Shown here one piece after another: positions 1 through 7,786 of a stretch of 53,091 nt of DNA (position 1 is its first letter; each line of letters starts with the position of its first letter). The stretch is from the NCBI GenBank assembly GCA_009783465.1, contig WRDM01000015.1, forward strand, positions 1-53,091. Direction: 5' to 3'. The notes beneath the pieces are model-generated. The model made no database searches and was not told the origin of the DNA. It saw only the letters and a list, made by a program, of their open reading frames with translations. The translations under genes were made by a program, and so were the position numbers. Source of the DNA: Phycisphaerae bacterium. GTDB taxonomy: Bacteria > Planctomycetota > Phycisphaerae > SM23-33.

Positions 1-105
1 AAATTTTTCATAAGCCTCTCCCTAACAGTCTAACAGTCTAACAGCCTGAAAACGGCCCGTTGCGGAAAATCGCACGAAAACAAAAGAATGTAGATGCGAT
101 GGCCC
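1..105. repeat. Palindrome family C, partial copy at window edge
   Basis: The right half of a family C element. Tandem CTAACAGT/C octamers lie at about 23-52, followed by a tail ending ATGTAGATGCG near 88-99. The same octamers plus tail occur at 3525-3592, so the element is longer than its palindromic part. The left arm would lie outside the window. No gene is seen in bases 1-130. Confidence 0.7.
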
Positions 106-130
106 TGTGGGTTCGAGGGGAGCTTTTTAG

Positions 131-1042
131 TCAACGAGTCAACGTAATCATCTCCTCGAATTCGCCCATCCGCCGGTCGATGGCGTCGCGGCTTGCCGTG
201 AAGAACTTTTGCAGGCTGAAGCCTTCGATGCCGATGCTGGCGGTTACTGTGCCGTAGGCCATGGCGCGGCGGAGGGTGGCGGCGTCGGTGTTGTCCTGGC
301 TGGCGAGATAGCCCATCATCGCGCCGGCGAAACTGTCGCCCGCGCCCGTCGGATCCACCACGCAGAACGTCGGGTAACTCGGCAGCGCGAACACGTTCCT
401 GCCCGTAAACAGCAACGCGCCGTGCTCGCCCTTCTTGATGACGATAAAATTCCGCACGCGGGTCCCCAGCTCCAGGCCGGCCGCCACCACGTTCGACTCG
501 CCCGTGAGCATCTTCGCCTCGCCGTCGTTGAGCACCAGGCCGTCGAGACGGTCGATGAGTTTCATCAACGTCTCGCGTTCGGTCTGAATCCACAGGTCCA
601 TCGTGTCGGCCACCACCAGCGCGGGACGCCGCAACTGCCCGAGCAGCTCGATCTGCAAGGCCGGGTGCGTGTTGGCGAGGAAGACATATCGGCTGTCGCG
701 AAACGACTCGGGGATGGTCGGCCCGCGTTCGGCCAGCACGTTCAACTCCACGCCCACCGTGTCGCGGATGTTGACGTCCTGGTGATACCGCCCGTGCCAG
801 CGGAACGTCTTGCTGCCGCGGCGAATCTCCAGGCCGCCCATGTCGATCCGTTCATTGGCGTGCAGCGGCGCGAGAAAATCGGCAGGACAATCCTCGCCGA
901 CCACGCCCACCAATCGCACGGGCGAAAAAAAACTGGCCGCGTACGCGAAATAAATACTCGACCCGCCCAACGTGTCCACCACACGCCCGAACGGACTCTC
1001 CACCGTATCAATGCCGATACTGCCGGTAACGAGAAGACTCAT
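131..1042 (-). CDS. PfkB-family carbohydrate/nucleoside kinase
   Basis: A 303-aa ribokinase/PfkB-superfamily kinase, cytoplasmic, predicted to phosphorylate a sugar or nucleoside hydroxyl with ATP. Visible hallmarks are the N-terminal substrate-side Gly pair (DTLGGSS, residues 23-29), the NDGE motif near 172-175 and the C-terminal anion-hole signature DPTGAGD (230-236), in which D236 is the expected catalytic base. Length is normal for the family. The ATG at 1042 has a clear ribosome-binding site (AAGGAG, about 6 nt upstream). The sequence does not fix the substrate: adenosine, ribose or a deoxysugar acid are all possible. It stands alone on the minus strand, separated from the next upstream gene by a family C palindrome. 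Confidence 0.88.
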   Translation of the reverse strand: MSLLVTGSIGIDTVESPFGRVVDTLGGSSIYFAYAASFFSPVRLVGVVGEDCPADFLAPLHANERIDMGGLEIRRGSKTFRWHGRYHQDVNIRDTVGVELNVLAERGPTIPESFRDSRYVFLANTHPALQIELLGQLRRPALVVADTMDLWIQTERETLMKLIDRLDGLVLNDGEAKMLTGESNVVAAGLELGTRVRNFIVIKKGEHGALLFTGRNVFALPSYPTFCVVDPTGAGDSFAGAMMGYLASQDNTDAATLRRAMAYGTVTASIGIEGFSLQKFFTASRDAIDRRMGEFEEMITLTR

Positions 1043-1055
1043 GGTACTCCTTCGG

Positions 1056-1151
1056 AGAAGACTGTTAGGCTGTTAGGCGCAGGCTCATGAAAGTTTAGGC
1101 CAAGTGATTCATGAGCCTGCGCCTAACAGTCTAACCGCCTAACCGTCTTCT
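1056..1151. repeat. Palindrome family C, complete copy
   Basis: Near-perfect inverted repeat. The left arm from 1056 (AGAAGACTGTTAGGC, then GCAGGCTCATGAA) is matched by the right arm ending at 1151. Arms are about 35-40 nt around a core that includes TTTAGGCC. They contain the CTAACAG(T/C) octamer unit. It fills the gap between the pfkB-like start and the stop of the URO-D-like gene. Confidence 0.85.
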
Positions 1152-1153
1152 AT

Positions 1154-2386
1154 TCACGCCCCCGCCACGTCCATGGCGATGCGGGCCCAGTCGTCCAGGC
1201 GGCGCGGTTCGTAGCGGATCGTGCTGATGTCCTTGAGGATGAATTCCAACGGGCAGCCGTGCTGGCGGCAGATGTCTCGCGTGGCCGTCAGATCGGCGCG
1301 GACCGCGTCGGCGTCGAAGCGGTCAGTCGCCAGCATCGCCGGGCTGGGCTTGCGCGAGAAGACGTACTGCCGCCCAATCTCCGCCGCGCCGAGCGACTGG
1401 TCCACCCACGGACTCATCGAAACCTTCCGCACGTTCGGAATCATCCGCACCTGCGCCATCTTGCGGTCCAGCGGATCGCAGCAGCCGTAATACACCAGCC
1501 CGAACCGCGCCGCCAGCCGCTTGACGTACGCCACCTCGAACTCTTCAAACATCGCCGGCGACACCGTCGCGAGCATCTGCGCCAGCCCCGCCGTCCACAA
1601 ATCCTTCGTCCGAGGCCGCGCGGGATCGTACCCCTCCGCCGGCAGCTCGTCCGTGTACGCGCCCGTGCAGTGAACCGACGTCTGAGGCCCGCACAGCAGC
1701 CCCTGCGACTCCATCTGATCCAACCGCATCTCGTACGCCAGCGTCATCCGCTCCAACAGCCGGTGCATAAATTCCGGCCTGTCGATCATCGCGTACAACG
1801 CGCCCTCCACGCCCATCCACGTGCTGATCGGATCCCAGAAGCCGATGAAATTATCCGCGCCGGAAACCCGCACCTCCAGCACGCCGTCGAACAACTCCTC
1901 CGCGACGGCGCGACGCCGGGCCGTCTCCGCTGAATGGTGCGTCACGTGCGGCAATTGAATCTTCTCGACATCCTCGTCATGGGCGAATTGATTGATAAAC
2001 CGATGCCCGACCACCGCGTTGGTCGGATCGCCAACGACCGTCTCCTCCTCCACGCCCAGGCCGAAACTATAGCCCTCGACCGCCTTGCCCACCGACACGA
2101 ACGGCTCGACCACCATGTCCGCCGCGAAGTGTTCCCATTGATACAACTGCCGGCGGAAATGATCCTCGTACATGCGGCACTCGGCGTCCTCGCTGCGGAG
2201 CGTCAATTCGTCGCACGCCAGTTCGTTCCAACAGATCTGGTCGATCATCACCATCGGTCGCTCGGGCTTGAGGCCGTTCAGTTTCCGCCACAACGTCCGC
2301 CGGGTCTCCTGGATCGGCAACGCGGCAATCTCCGCGACCCGCTTGGCCAACTCTCGCACCACGGCGATGTCATTCTTGCTCGGCAT
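1154..2386 (-). CDS. URO-D/MtaA superfamily protein
   Basis: A 410-aa protein resembling the uroporphyrinogen decarboxylase / MtaA-CmuA methyltransferase superfamily (TIM barrel), an annotation common among expanded planctomycete paralogues of unknown substrate. Supporting segments are ISTWMGVEGALYAMIDRPEF in the middle and VYYGCCDPLDRKMAQVR near the C-terminus, where methyltransferase members keep a metal-binding His/Cys. The start at 2386 is chosen because it follows GAGGAG by about 8 nt. The longer open frame to 2536 reads into a palindromic repeat and is probably not translated. It may be a corrinoid-dependent methyltransferase or a haem-pathway paralogue. A role as the housekeeping HemE is unlikely because the N-terminus does not resemble it. 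Confidence 0.75.
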   Translation of the reverse strand: MPSKNDIAVVRELAKRVAEIAALPIQETRRTLWRKLNGLKPERPMVMIDQICWNELACDELTLRSEDAECRMYEDHFRRQLYQWEHFAADMVVEPFVSVGKAVEGYSFGLGVEEETVVGDPTNAVVGHRFINQFAHDEDVEKIQLPHVTHHSAETARRRAVAEELFDGVLEVRVSGADNFIGFWDPISTWMGVEGALYAMIDRPEFMHRLLERMTLAYEMRLDQMESQGLLCGPQTSVHCTGAYTDELPAEGYDPARPRTKDLWTAGLAQMLATVSPAMFEEFEVAYVKRLAARFGLVYYGCCDPLDRKMAQVRMIPNVRKVSMSPWVDQSLGAAEIGRQYVFSRKPSPAMLATDRFDADAVRADLTATRDICRQHGCPLEFILKDISTIRYEPRRLDDWARIAMDVAGA

Positions 2387-2467
2387 CGGATGTCTCCTCA
2401 ATTGAAATGACAGCGTACACGGAAAACGTGGCGAAGAAAAGAGGCGGCAACGATCATCCAGGGTGAT

Positions 2468-2615
2468 CGCATTCTCCGTCCCACGGGCGTCCCGCCCGTG
2501 AGTCGCATGGGCGTCTCGCCCGTGCAAACGTTCCAAAAGGCCGGTTGTGCCTGTTCCGCCACGGGCGAGACGCCCGTGGGACGCATGGGCGGGACGCCCG
2601 TGCTACGAGAATGCG
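2468..2615. repeat. Palindrome family E (ACGGGCGnnACGCCCGT type)
   Basis: Four copies of small hairpins of the form ACGGGCGTCCCGCCCGT are arranged as a larger palindrome. CGCATTCTC at 2468 mirrors GAGAATGCG at about 2615, with arms of about 58 nt. The same core occurs inside two genes (about 13450-13568 and 27217-27248) and near the window end (52986-53042). It lies between the LysE-type gene and the URO-D-like gene. Confidence 0.85.
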
Positions 2616-2642
2616 TTTGCCCTGAACGACCATCACGGCCCA

Positions 2643-3338
2643 TTACATGTAGAACATGCCGCGGATGAACATGACGGCCGACGCGATGCCGAAGCCGATC
2701 AGCAGCAGGCCCGAGAGGATGTTGACGACGCGGAAGAAGCCAGGCCCCAAACGGTCGGGCATGAAGCGGACGAAGAAGGTGAGGATGGTGAACCAGGTCA
2801 TCAGTCCCGCGCCGGCGAAGGCGAGCCCCCACCATTTGGCGCTCTTGCCCAGTTCGGTGCCTTCGGCCAAATGCAGCCAGGCGGCGGTCTGCAAGACCCA
2901 GTAGAGCATGCTGGCGGGATTGACGATCGTCAGGGCGCCGCCGGTGAGGACGTCCATGATCAGGTGTTTGGGCGGAGCGGCCCGCAGACTCCGCCGGGCG
3001 CGGGCGTATTCCTGAACCGGATTTTTGAACGCCTTGTAAAGAAAGTAACTGCCCAGCGGCAACAACACCAGCGCGCCAACGAGCGAGAGGACGATCTGCG
3101 CGGTTTTGGCCTTGTCCGGCTGCGTGAGGTCAGGCAACAGGAAGCTGCCGCCCATCAGCACCAGCGCGAACAGCAGCAGGTCGCCGATGACCGATCCGAT
3201 CCCGCACGCCAGCGTGTGCGTCCATCGACCGACGATGCCCCGACGAATCGCCACCATGTTGACAGGCCCGATCGGCGCAGCGGCGACGAAGCCGATGATA
3301 AACACGGCCACGAGCACCTTCACACTGGATAACCACAT
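2643..3338 (-). CDS. LysE/RhtB-family exporter
   Basis: A 231-aa inner-membrane protein of the LysE/RhtB amino-acid exporter superfamily with about six hydrophobic segments. The family signature is the N-terminal AAAPIGPVNMVAIRRGI stretch (Gly-Pro-rich end of TM1) followed by the ACGIGSVIGD segment. Such proteins export amino acids or other small metabolites by cation antiport, and the substrate is not visible here. I start it at the ATG at 3338 (MWLSSVK). A GTG at 3356 would add six residues, and neither has a strong ribosome-binding site. Palindromes flank it on both sides, so it is likely its own transcription unit. Confidence 0.8.
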   Translation of the reverse strand: MWLSSVKVLVAVFIIGFVAAAPIGPVNMVAIRRGIVGRWTHTLACGIGSVIGDLLLFALVLMGGSFLLPDLTQPDKAKTAQIVLSLVGALVLLPLGSYFLYKAFKNPVQEYARARRSLRAAPPKHLIMDVLTGGALTIVNPASMLYWVLQTAAWLHLAEGTELGKSAKWWGLAFAGAGLMTWFTILTFFVRFMPDRLGPGFFRVVNILSGLLLIGFGIASAVMFIRGMFYM

Positions 3339-3440
3339 CCCAGTTTCAGCCAACACGATAAACGACTCGCCTCTCCCAAAAGGTATTCAGGGTCGCATCA
3401 GCATACAGATCGGGCCAAGGATGGCAACGGGATTCTTTCA

Positions 3441-3600
3441 AAAAGGCTGTTAGACTGTTAGACTATTAGACTGTTAGGCGCCGGCTTCGAGACGTTAGGC
3501 CTGAGGATTCATAAGCCTCTCCCTAACAGCCTAACAGTCTCAACACGGTCCCTTCGCGAGATATCGCATGAAAATAACAGCATGTAGATGCGTTTTTCGA
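3441..3600. repeat. Palindrome family C with tail
   Basis: Tandem CTGTTAGA octamers at 3445-3477 are mirrored by CCTAACAG units at 3521-3540. The core GTTAGGCCTGAGGATTC matches the cores of the copies at 1056 and 16625. The downstream tail to about 3592 matches the tail of the copy at the window start, including ATGTAGATGCG. Nothing else is seen between 3357 and 3611. Confidence 0.8.
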
Positions 3601-3611
3601 GCCCCGGACAC

Positions 3612-4166
3612 TCAGGGAATCCGCGTTTTCGCCGGCATCGTGGTTGGCGTGGAGGCCGGCATCGTTTCGGCGGGTAGTTTGCCTTCGCGGATCAGGAGCG
3701 CCTTGCGTTCGAGCAGTTTGGCTGCCCGCTCCTCGGGCTGAAGCGATTCCAGCGCCCCCCGCTCGGCGGGCGTGAAGCTTTCCACGACGACCCGCAGCCA
3801 GGCCGCCCGCTCGAGGTAGGCTTCGCGCTGCTGGTTGTTGAGTTTGATCAGCCGCTGGTAGTGCGTCAACAGCGTTTCCTGTTCGGCTTCGCTCTTGCTC
3901 ATAAACGCGAGCACTTCCTGGCGGATCGTCTCCCGTTGGTCGGGCGAGAGCTTGTCCCACTCCAGGCCATGATTCATCCGCGCCGCCATCGTCTGGTCAT
4001 CGTTGATCGTCAACAGTTGCATTTTTATCCGCAACTGCTGGGCCTTGGTGACAATGCCCTTCTCGGCAACGCCCGCGTCGGCCTTGTCCGCCGCCTGCGC
4101 CCACGCCGCCGACGTACACGCCGCCGCCAGCGCCAGACCCATCGTGATGTTCAACCATTTCGTCAT
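3612..4166 (-). CDS. Exported helical protein, DUF3106-like
   Basis: A 184-aa exported protein. The N-terminal signal peptide is MTKWLNITMGLALAAACTSAAWAQA, with cleavage likely after AWA. The mature part is charged and helical, with a segment like SPDQRETIRQEVLAFMS and repeated R/E/Q-rich helices that recall periplasmic Spy/CpxP or DUF3106 proteins. That resemblance is by eye only. Its start overlaps the stop of the upstream anti-sigma-like gene (ATGA at 4163-4166), so the two are translationally coupled and probably act together at the envelope. The C-terminus is Thr/Pro/Ala-rich. No enzymatic motif is seen. Confidence 0.7.
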   Translation of the reverse strand: MTKWLNITMGLALAAACTSAAWAQAADKADAGVAEKGIVTKAQQLRIKMQLLTINDDQTMAARMNHGLEWDKLSPDQRETIRQEVLAFMSKSEAEQETLLTHYQRLIKLNNQQREAYLERAAWLRVVVESFTPAERGALESLQPEERAAKLLERKALLIREGKLPAETMPASTPTTMPAKTRIP

Positions 4167-4705
4167 TTCGTGCTGCCGATCGCCCCAGGCTCCCGGCCCT
4201 CCAGTTTTGCCAACGCGTCCATCGTGGCGGAGTTCAACAGCGACTCGTTAGGATCAATATCCGCCAGCGTTTGAATCGATTCCATGTTCGAGAAAAACAG
4301 CAATTGCTGACTGGCGAGGCGGTCCACTTCCGCCAAGGCCAGTTGCTCGGTCTTCGGCACGATCGGCTGGGCGACGTTGTAGTCGTCACCGCTTCGCCAT
4401 GGCCCGATAAGCGTCACCGCCAGTACGACCGCCGCAGCCGCCGCGGCCGGGACCGCCAGGCGGAACACGCGAACCCACACGGATTTCTCCTGACGACGCG
4501 CCGCCGCCACGATCCGCGACGGCAACGCCCGCGGCGGTTCGGAACACGTGTACGCGTCCAACACGCCGTCCAACGACCGCAACGACGCCAACGCCGCCGA
4601 CCAGGCAGGCTCGTCGGCAACCAGCCGATCCACGCGCGCCATCTCCGCCGGCGACAACTCGCCGTCGAAGTACGCGCTCAGCATGTCAGGATCCACAGGG
4701 GTCAT
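4163..4705 (-). CDS. Putative anti-sigma factor, single-pass membrane protein
   Basis: A 180-aa protein. The N-terminal cytoplasmic part has the DPDMLSAYFDGELSPAEMARVDRLV pattern typical of anti-sigma-factor domains (residues 5-30). One hydrophobic segment (LAVPAAAAAAVVLAVTLIGPW, about 82-102) follows, then an extracytoplasmic tail. The classic zinc-binding HxxxCxxC is not present, so it would be a non-zinc type. It overlaps the downstream exported helical protein by 4 nt. No ECF sigma factor gene is adjacent: the upstream neighbour is a divergent amidohydrolase. The partner must be elsewhere, or the protein has a different role. Confidence 0.7.
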   Translation of the reverse strand: MTPVDPDMLSAYFDGELSPAEMARVDRLVADEPAWSAALASLRSLDGVLDAYTCSEPPRALPSRIVAAARRQEKSVWVRVFRLAVPAAAAAAVVLAVTLIGPWRSGDDYNVAQPIVPKTEQLALAEVDRLASQQLLFFSNMESIQTLADIDPNESLLNSATMDALAKLEGREPGAIGSTK

Positions 4706-4859
4706 ATCGTCACTCGCAACCTAGCTATCGTACCTATCCATTCAACCACTCCCGCATGATGTAGTTCCGCGGGAATGCGAAGAAATTTTAACTTCCGCCT
4801 ATGATTATTCGTTTTATCGGCTGATTTTCCCGCAATCATTGGCGTTTTCGAGAGGCAAA

Positions 4860-6080
4860 ATGTCCGAATGGTCCATCCGTGTCGATTGGTTGCTGCCGGG
4901 CAACGCCGCGGCGATTCGCGACGCGGTGCTGCGCGTTCACGACGGGCGGGTGGCGGCGATGGGGCCTGCCGGAACAGTGGCGACTTCGCAACGGCATCGC
5001 GTGGCCACGGGCATGGCCATGCTGCCGGGGCTGATCAACGCGCATGCTCATCTGGAGTTGGGGCATCTCGAAGGGTTGCTGCCGCGTGGGGTTTCGCTTC
5101 CGGAATGGCTTGACGAGTTGGTGCGTCGGCGGGGTTCGCTCGAGGCAATGTGTGCGGCGGTGCGGGACGGCGCAGCCCGGCTGTTGGCAGGCGGGACGAC
5201 GTGCGTCGCCGACGTCAGCCATGCCAACCTCGCCTGGCCGGCGTTGGCGGGCAGTCCGTTGCGGCGGCTTTGTTTGGCCGAGGCGTTGGGTCGTGGCATG
5301 TCAGCCCGCGGCGGATGGCTGCGGTTTTGTCGCAGTCTGGAGGGATTGCCGCGGGCCGACGGGCGGCAGTGGTTTGGCGTGAGTCCACACGCGCCGTACT
5401 CCACCGCGCCGGCGATTTTCCGCCAGGCCGCCCGGCTGGCCAACGAACGCGGCTGGCCGATCGGCACGCACCTGGCCGAGACGACCGACGAACGCGAGTT
5501 CCTCCGCCACGGCCTCGGCCCGCTGGCCGACTGGGCGCGGCGACGCGGGCTGATTCCGCCTTGCTTCCGAGGCCAAGCGGACGGGCCGATCGAATTCCTG
5601 AAAAAGGCCCGGTTTTTCGTAAAAAACGCGCCCATCCTGCTGATCCACTGCCACGACGTGACGGACGGCGAAATCGAATGCATCGCCCGCGCGGCCGCCA
5701 GCGTGGTGTTCTGTCCTGGCTGTGCGGAGTTTTTCAATCGACCGGGCCATCGCTACGCCGACATGCTCTCGACGGGCGTGAACGTGGCGTTGGGCACGGA
5801 CGGCCTGTCGAGCAACGACGGCCTGGACATGCTGGCAGAGATGCGCCGCCTCCGCCGGCAAGGCCTGGTGAACAACACGACGATCCTCCGCATGGCAACA
5901 ACAAACGGCGCCACCGCCATCGGTCGACGCGACCTCGGCCGCCTCGCGCCGGACTGCCCGGCGGATTTCATCCTCGTGCCTGTCGGAACGACGTGCGATG
6001 ACCCACTGGAGGCCATTCTGACAAGCGACGTCCGCGTCGCGGAAACCGTGATCGGCGGTGAAACGGTGTTTACGGTGTGA
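4860..6080 (+). CDS. Amidohydrolase, SAH/aminofutalosine deaminase-like
   Basis: A 406-aa cytoplasmic metal-dependent hydrolase of the amidohydrolase superfamily, closest by eye to the SAH/MTA deaminase and aminodeoxyfutalosine deaminase branch. Metal and catalytic residues are visible: NAHAHLE (H62, H64), SPHAPY (175-180), GTHLAE (H204), LIHCHD (H263/H265) and LGTDGLSSND (D314). The ATG at 4860 follows GAGAGG by 4 nt, whereas the ATG at 4839 has no ribosome-binding site. If it is the deaminase of the futalosine route it would serve menaquinone synthesis, but no other mqn gene is in the window, so that is only a guess. A family A hairpin lies directly downstream. Confidence 0.82.
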   Translation: MSEWSIRVDWLLPGNAAAIRDAVLRVHDGRVAAMGPAGTVATSQRHRVATGMAMLPGLINAHAHLELGHLEGLLPRGVSLPEWLDELVRRRGSLEAMCAAVRDGAARLLAGGTTCVADVSHANLAWPALAGSPLRRLCLAEALGRGMSARGGWLRFCRSLEGLPRADGRQWFGVSPHAPYSTAPAIFRQAARLANERGWPIGTHLAETTDEREFLRHGLGPLADWARRRGLIPPCFRGQADGPIEFLKKARFFVKNAPILLIHCHDVTDGEIECIARAAASVVFCPGCAEFFNRPGHRYADMLSTGVNVALGTDGLSSNDGLDMLAEMRRLRRQGLVNNTTILRMATTNGATAIGRRDLGRLAPDCPADFILVPVGTTCDDPLEAILTSDVRVAETVIGGETVFTV

Positions 6081-6092
6081 ACTGTTTTCAGC

Positions 6093-6176
6093 GGCTTGCC
6101 GTTTTGCGCTGTTAGGATGTTGTGCGAAATGAAACGTTCGCTTTTCACAACACCCTACAGCGCAAAACGGCAAGCC
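6093..6176. repeat. Palindrome family A, copy A1
   Basis: An 84-nt hairpin with about 31-nt arms (GGCTTGCCGTTTTGCGCTGT and its complement) around a conserved loop containing GAAACGTTC. It lies between the convergent amidohydrolase and nuoN genes. Confidence 0.85.
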
Positions 6177-6186
6177 AGATTCACGC

Positions 6187-7773
6187 CTATCCTGGTCCCC
6201 ATGTGACGGTTTGTCGAATGAACTCGATGAACGGACTTGGGTAGAGACCAAGGACCAGAACAATCAGTGACAGGACGAACAGGGCGATTGTGGCAGAGAG
6301 ATGGATTTTGTTTGCGGACGATTTCGTCGTGAGCGTTTCGTTCATGTCACGTGCGAACAGGACGGCACAGACGCGGAGATAGTAATACAGGCTGACGGCG
6401 CTGTTGAGAATCAGCAGGACCGAGAGCGTCCACAGGCCTGTGCCGATGCCCGCCCGGACGATGAAGAATTTGCCGACAAAGCCGCCCGTCAGCGGCAGGC
6501 CCGCCAGGGACATCATCATGAGCGTCAGCACGCACGCCAGAACGGGGCGGCGGAAAAACAGGCCGCCAACCGCGTCAAGATGATCGCTGTCGCCGCCGTC
6601 GTCGCGAGTGGCATCACGGCTGGCGGAGAGAACGCTCACGACGCCGAAGGCGCCCAAAACGGCGGCGAAATAGACAGGCAGATAAAACGCGGCCGCCTCG
6701 AAAGCCCGCGAAACGGCCTGGCGGTTTTCCCCATCTCCGCCAGCGAAGAAGGCCGTCAGCAGATAACCCATCTGCGCGACGGAGGAGTACGCCAGCAGCC
6801 GCGTGAGGCGGTTTTCCCGCAAGGCGAGCAGATTGCCGACGCACATGCTCAGCCCGGCCAATACCGCGAAGAGAGTGGGCACGCCTCCGAGTTGTTCGTG
6901 CGGGATGGTCGTGAAAAACCGAAAAAACAAGGCGAAAACGGCGCCTTTTGAGACGGTGGCGACGAAGGCGGCCGTCGGCGGTGGCGCGGCGTGATAGACG
7001 TCGGCGGCCCACAGATGCAGCGGCGCGATCGCAAGTTTGAAGCCGACGCCGACAACCACCAACGCCACCCCCGCCAACGTCAAGCCCTCGGCCGCCGCAC
7101 CGCCCCATGGCGCGTCCGCGGATTCGGCGGCCCGCATCGCGGCGGCGAGATGCGCGAAGTCCATCGTGCCCCACCGCGCGTACAGCAAGGCCATGCCGAA
7201 CAACAATACCGCCGACGCGACGCTCGCAAGCACCAGATACGTGACGCCGCCCGCGACGCCCTTGGCGTGATGCGGCCGATACGCGATCATCGCGTACAGG
7301 CTGACGCTGAGGATTTCCAGGCCGAGGAACAAACTGGCCACATGCGTCGCCGCCGCCAACACGCCGCCGCCAAGCGTCGCCCATAGCAGGAGGACGTAAA
7401 ATTCCTCCGCCGGCCCCGTCTTCGCTTCGCTTCGTCGCGGCATATGCGGCGAAATGGCATGGGATGGTTGTCGCGAGGAATAGTCGTGCGAAAACAGCGC
7501 GACCGCGAGCGCGGCGGCGAAGAGGACGGCCTGCATATAGGCGGCGTAGGCGTCGAGCAGGAGGAGCGTCGGCGCGTGGTCGTCGAACCGCACAGGCGCG
7601 GCGGGGCAAGCGGCCGCTCGAATGGCCAGCCACAGCGCCGCCGACAAACCCAACAGGCAAATCGTCGCCGCCGCGGCGTGATTTCGCCGGAAGCACGCCA
7701 GCAGCAGAACAGCGATGGCGGCCGCCGTCACGGCCAGCAGCGGCGACAACGCCCACAGCGACTCGCTCGTCAT
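6187..7773 (-). CDS. nuoN: NADH-quinone oxidoreductase subunit N
   Basis: A 528-aa polytopic membrane subunit of complex I, one of the antiporter-like proton-channel subunits. The NuoN assignment rests on EEFYVLLLWATLGGGVLAAA, THVASLFLGLEILSVSLYAM (discontinuous helix with the conserved Glu) and APLHLWAADVYHAAPPPTAA. The start at ATG 7773 lies 14 nt downstream of the nuoL stop. The open frame continues to 7995 but only as a shadow of nuoL. A repeat-like 26-nt stretch at 7415-7440, encoding RRSEAKTG, is shared exactly with the GH116 gene and sits in a loop before the conserved core. No nuoM lies between nuoL and nuoN. Confidence 0.95.
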   Translation of the reverse strand: MTSESLWALSPLLAVTAAAIAVLLLACFRRNHAAAATICLLGLSAALWLAIRAAACPAAPVRFDDHAPTLLLLDAYAAYMQAVLFAAALAVALFSHDYSSRQPSHAISPHMPRRSEAKTGPAEEFYVLLLWATLGGGVLAAATHVASLFLGLEILSVSLYAMIAYRPHHAKGVAGGVTYLVLASVASAVLLFGMALLYARWGTMDFAHLAAAMRAAESADAPWGGAAAEGLTLAGVALVVVGVGFKLAIAPLHLWAADVYHAAPPPTAAFVATVSKGAVFALFFRFFTTIPHEQLGGVPTLFAVLAGLSMCVGNLLALRENRLTRLLAYSSVAQMGYLLTAFFAGGDGENRQAVSRAFEAAAFYLPVYFAAVLGAFGVVSVLSASRDATRDDGGDSDHLDAVGGLFFRRPVLACVLTLMMMSLAGLPLTGGFVGKFFIVRAGIGTGLWTLSVLLILNSAVSLYYYLRVCAVLFARDMNETLTTKSSANKIHLSATIALFVLSLIVLVLGLYPSPFIEFIRQTVTWGPG

Positions 7774-7786
7774 GTGGCCACCGCCT

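Noticed and set aside
2387-2536. N-terminal extension of the URO-D-like gene
   Set aside because: It is translated family E palindrome (GRDAHATHGRDARGT); the start at 2386 has a strong ribosome-binding site.
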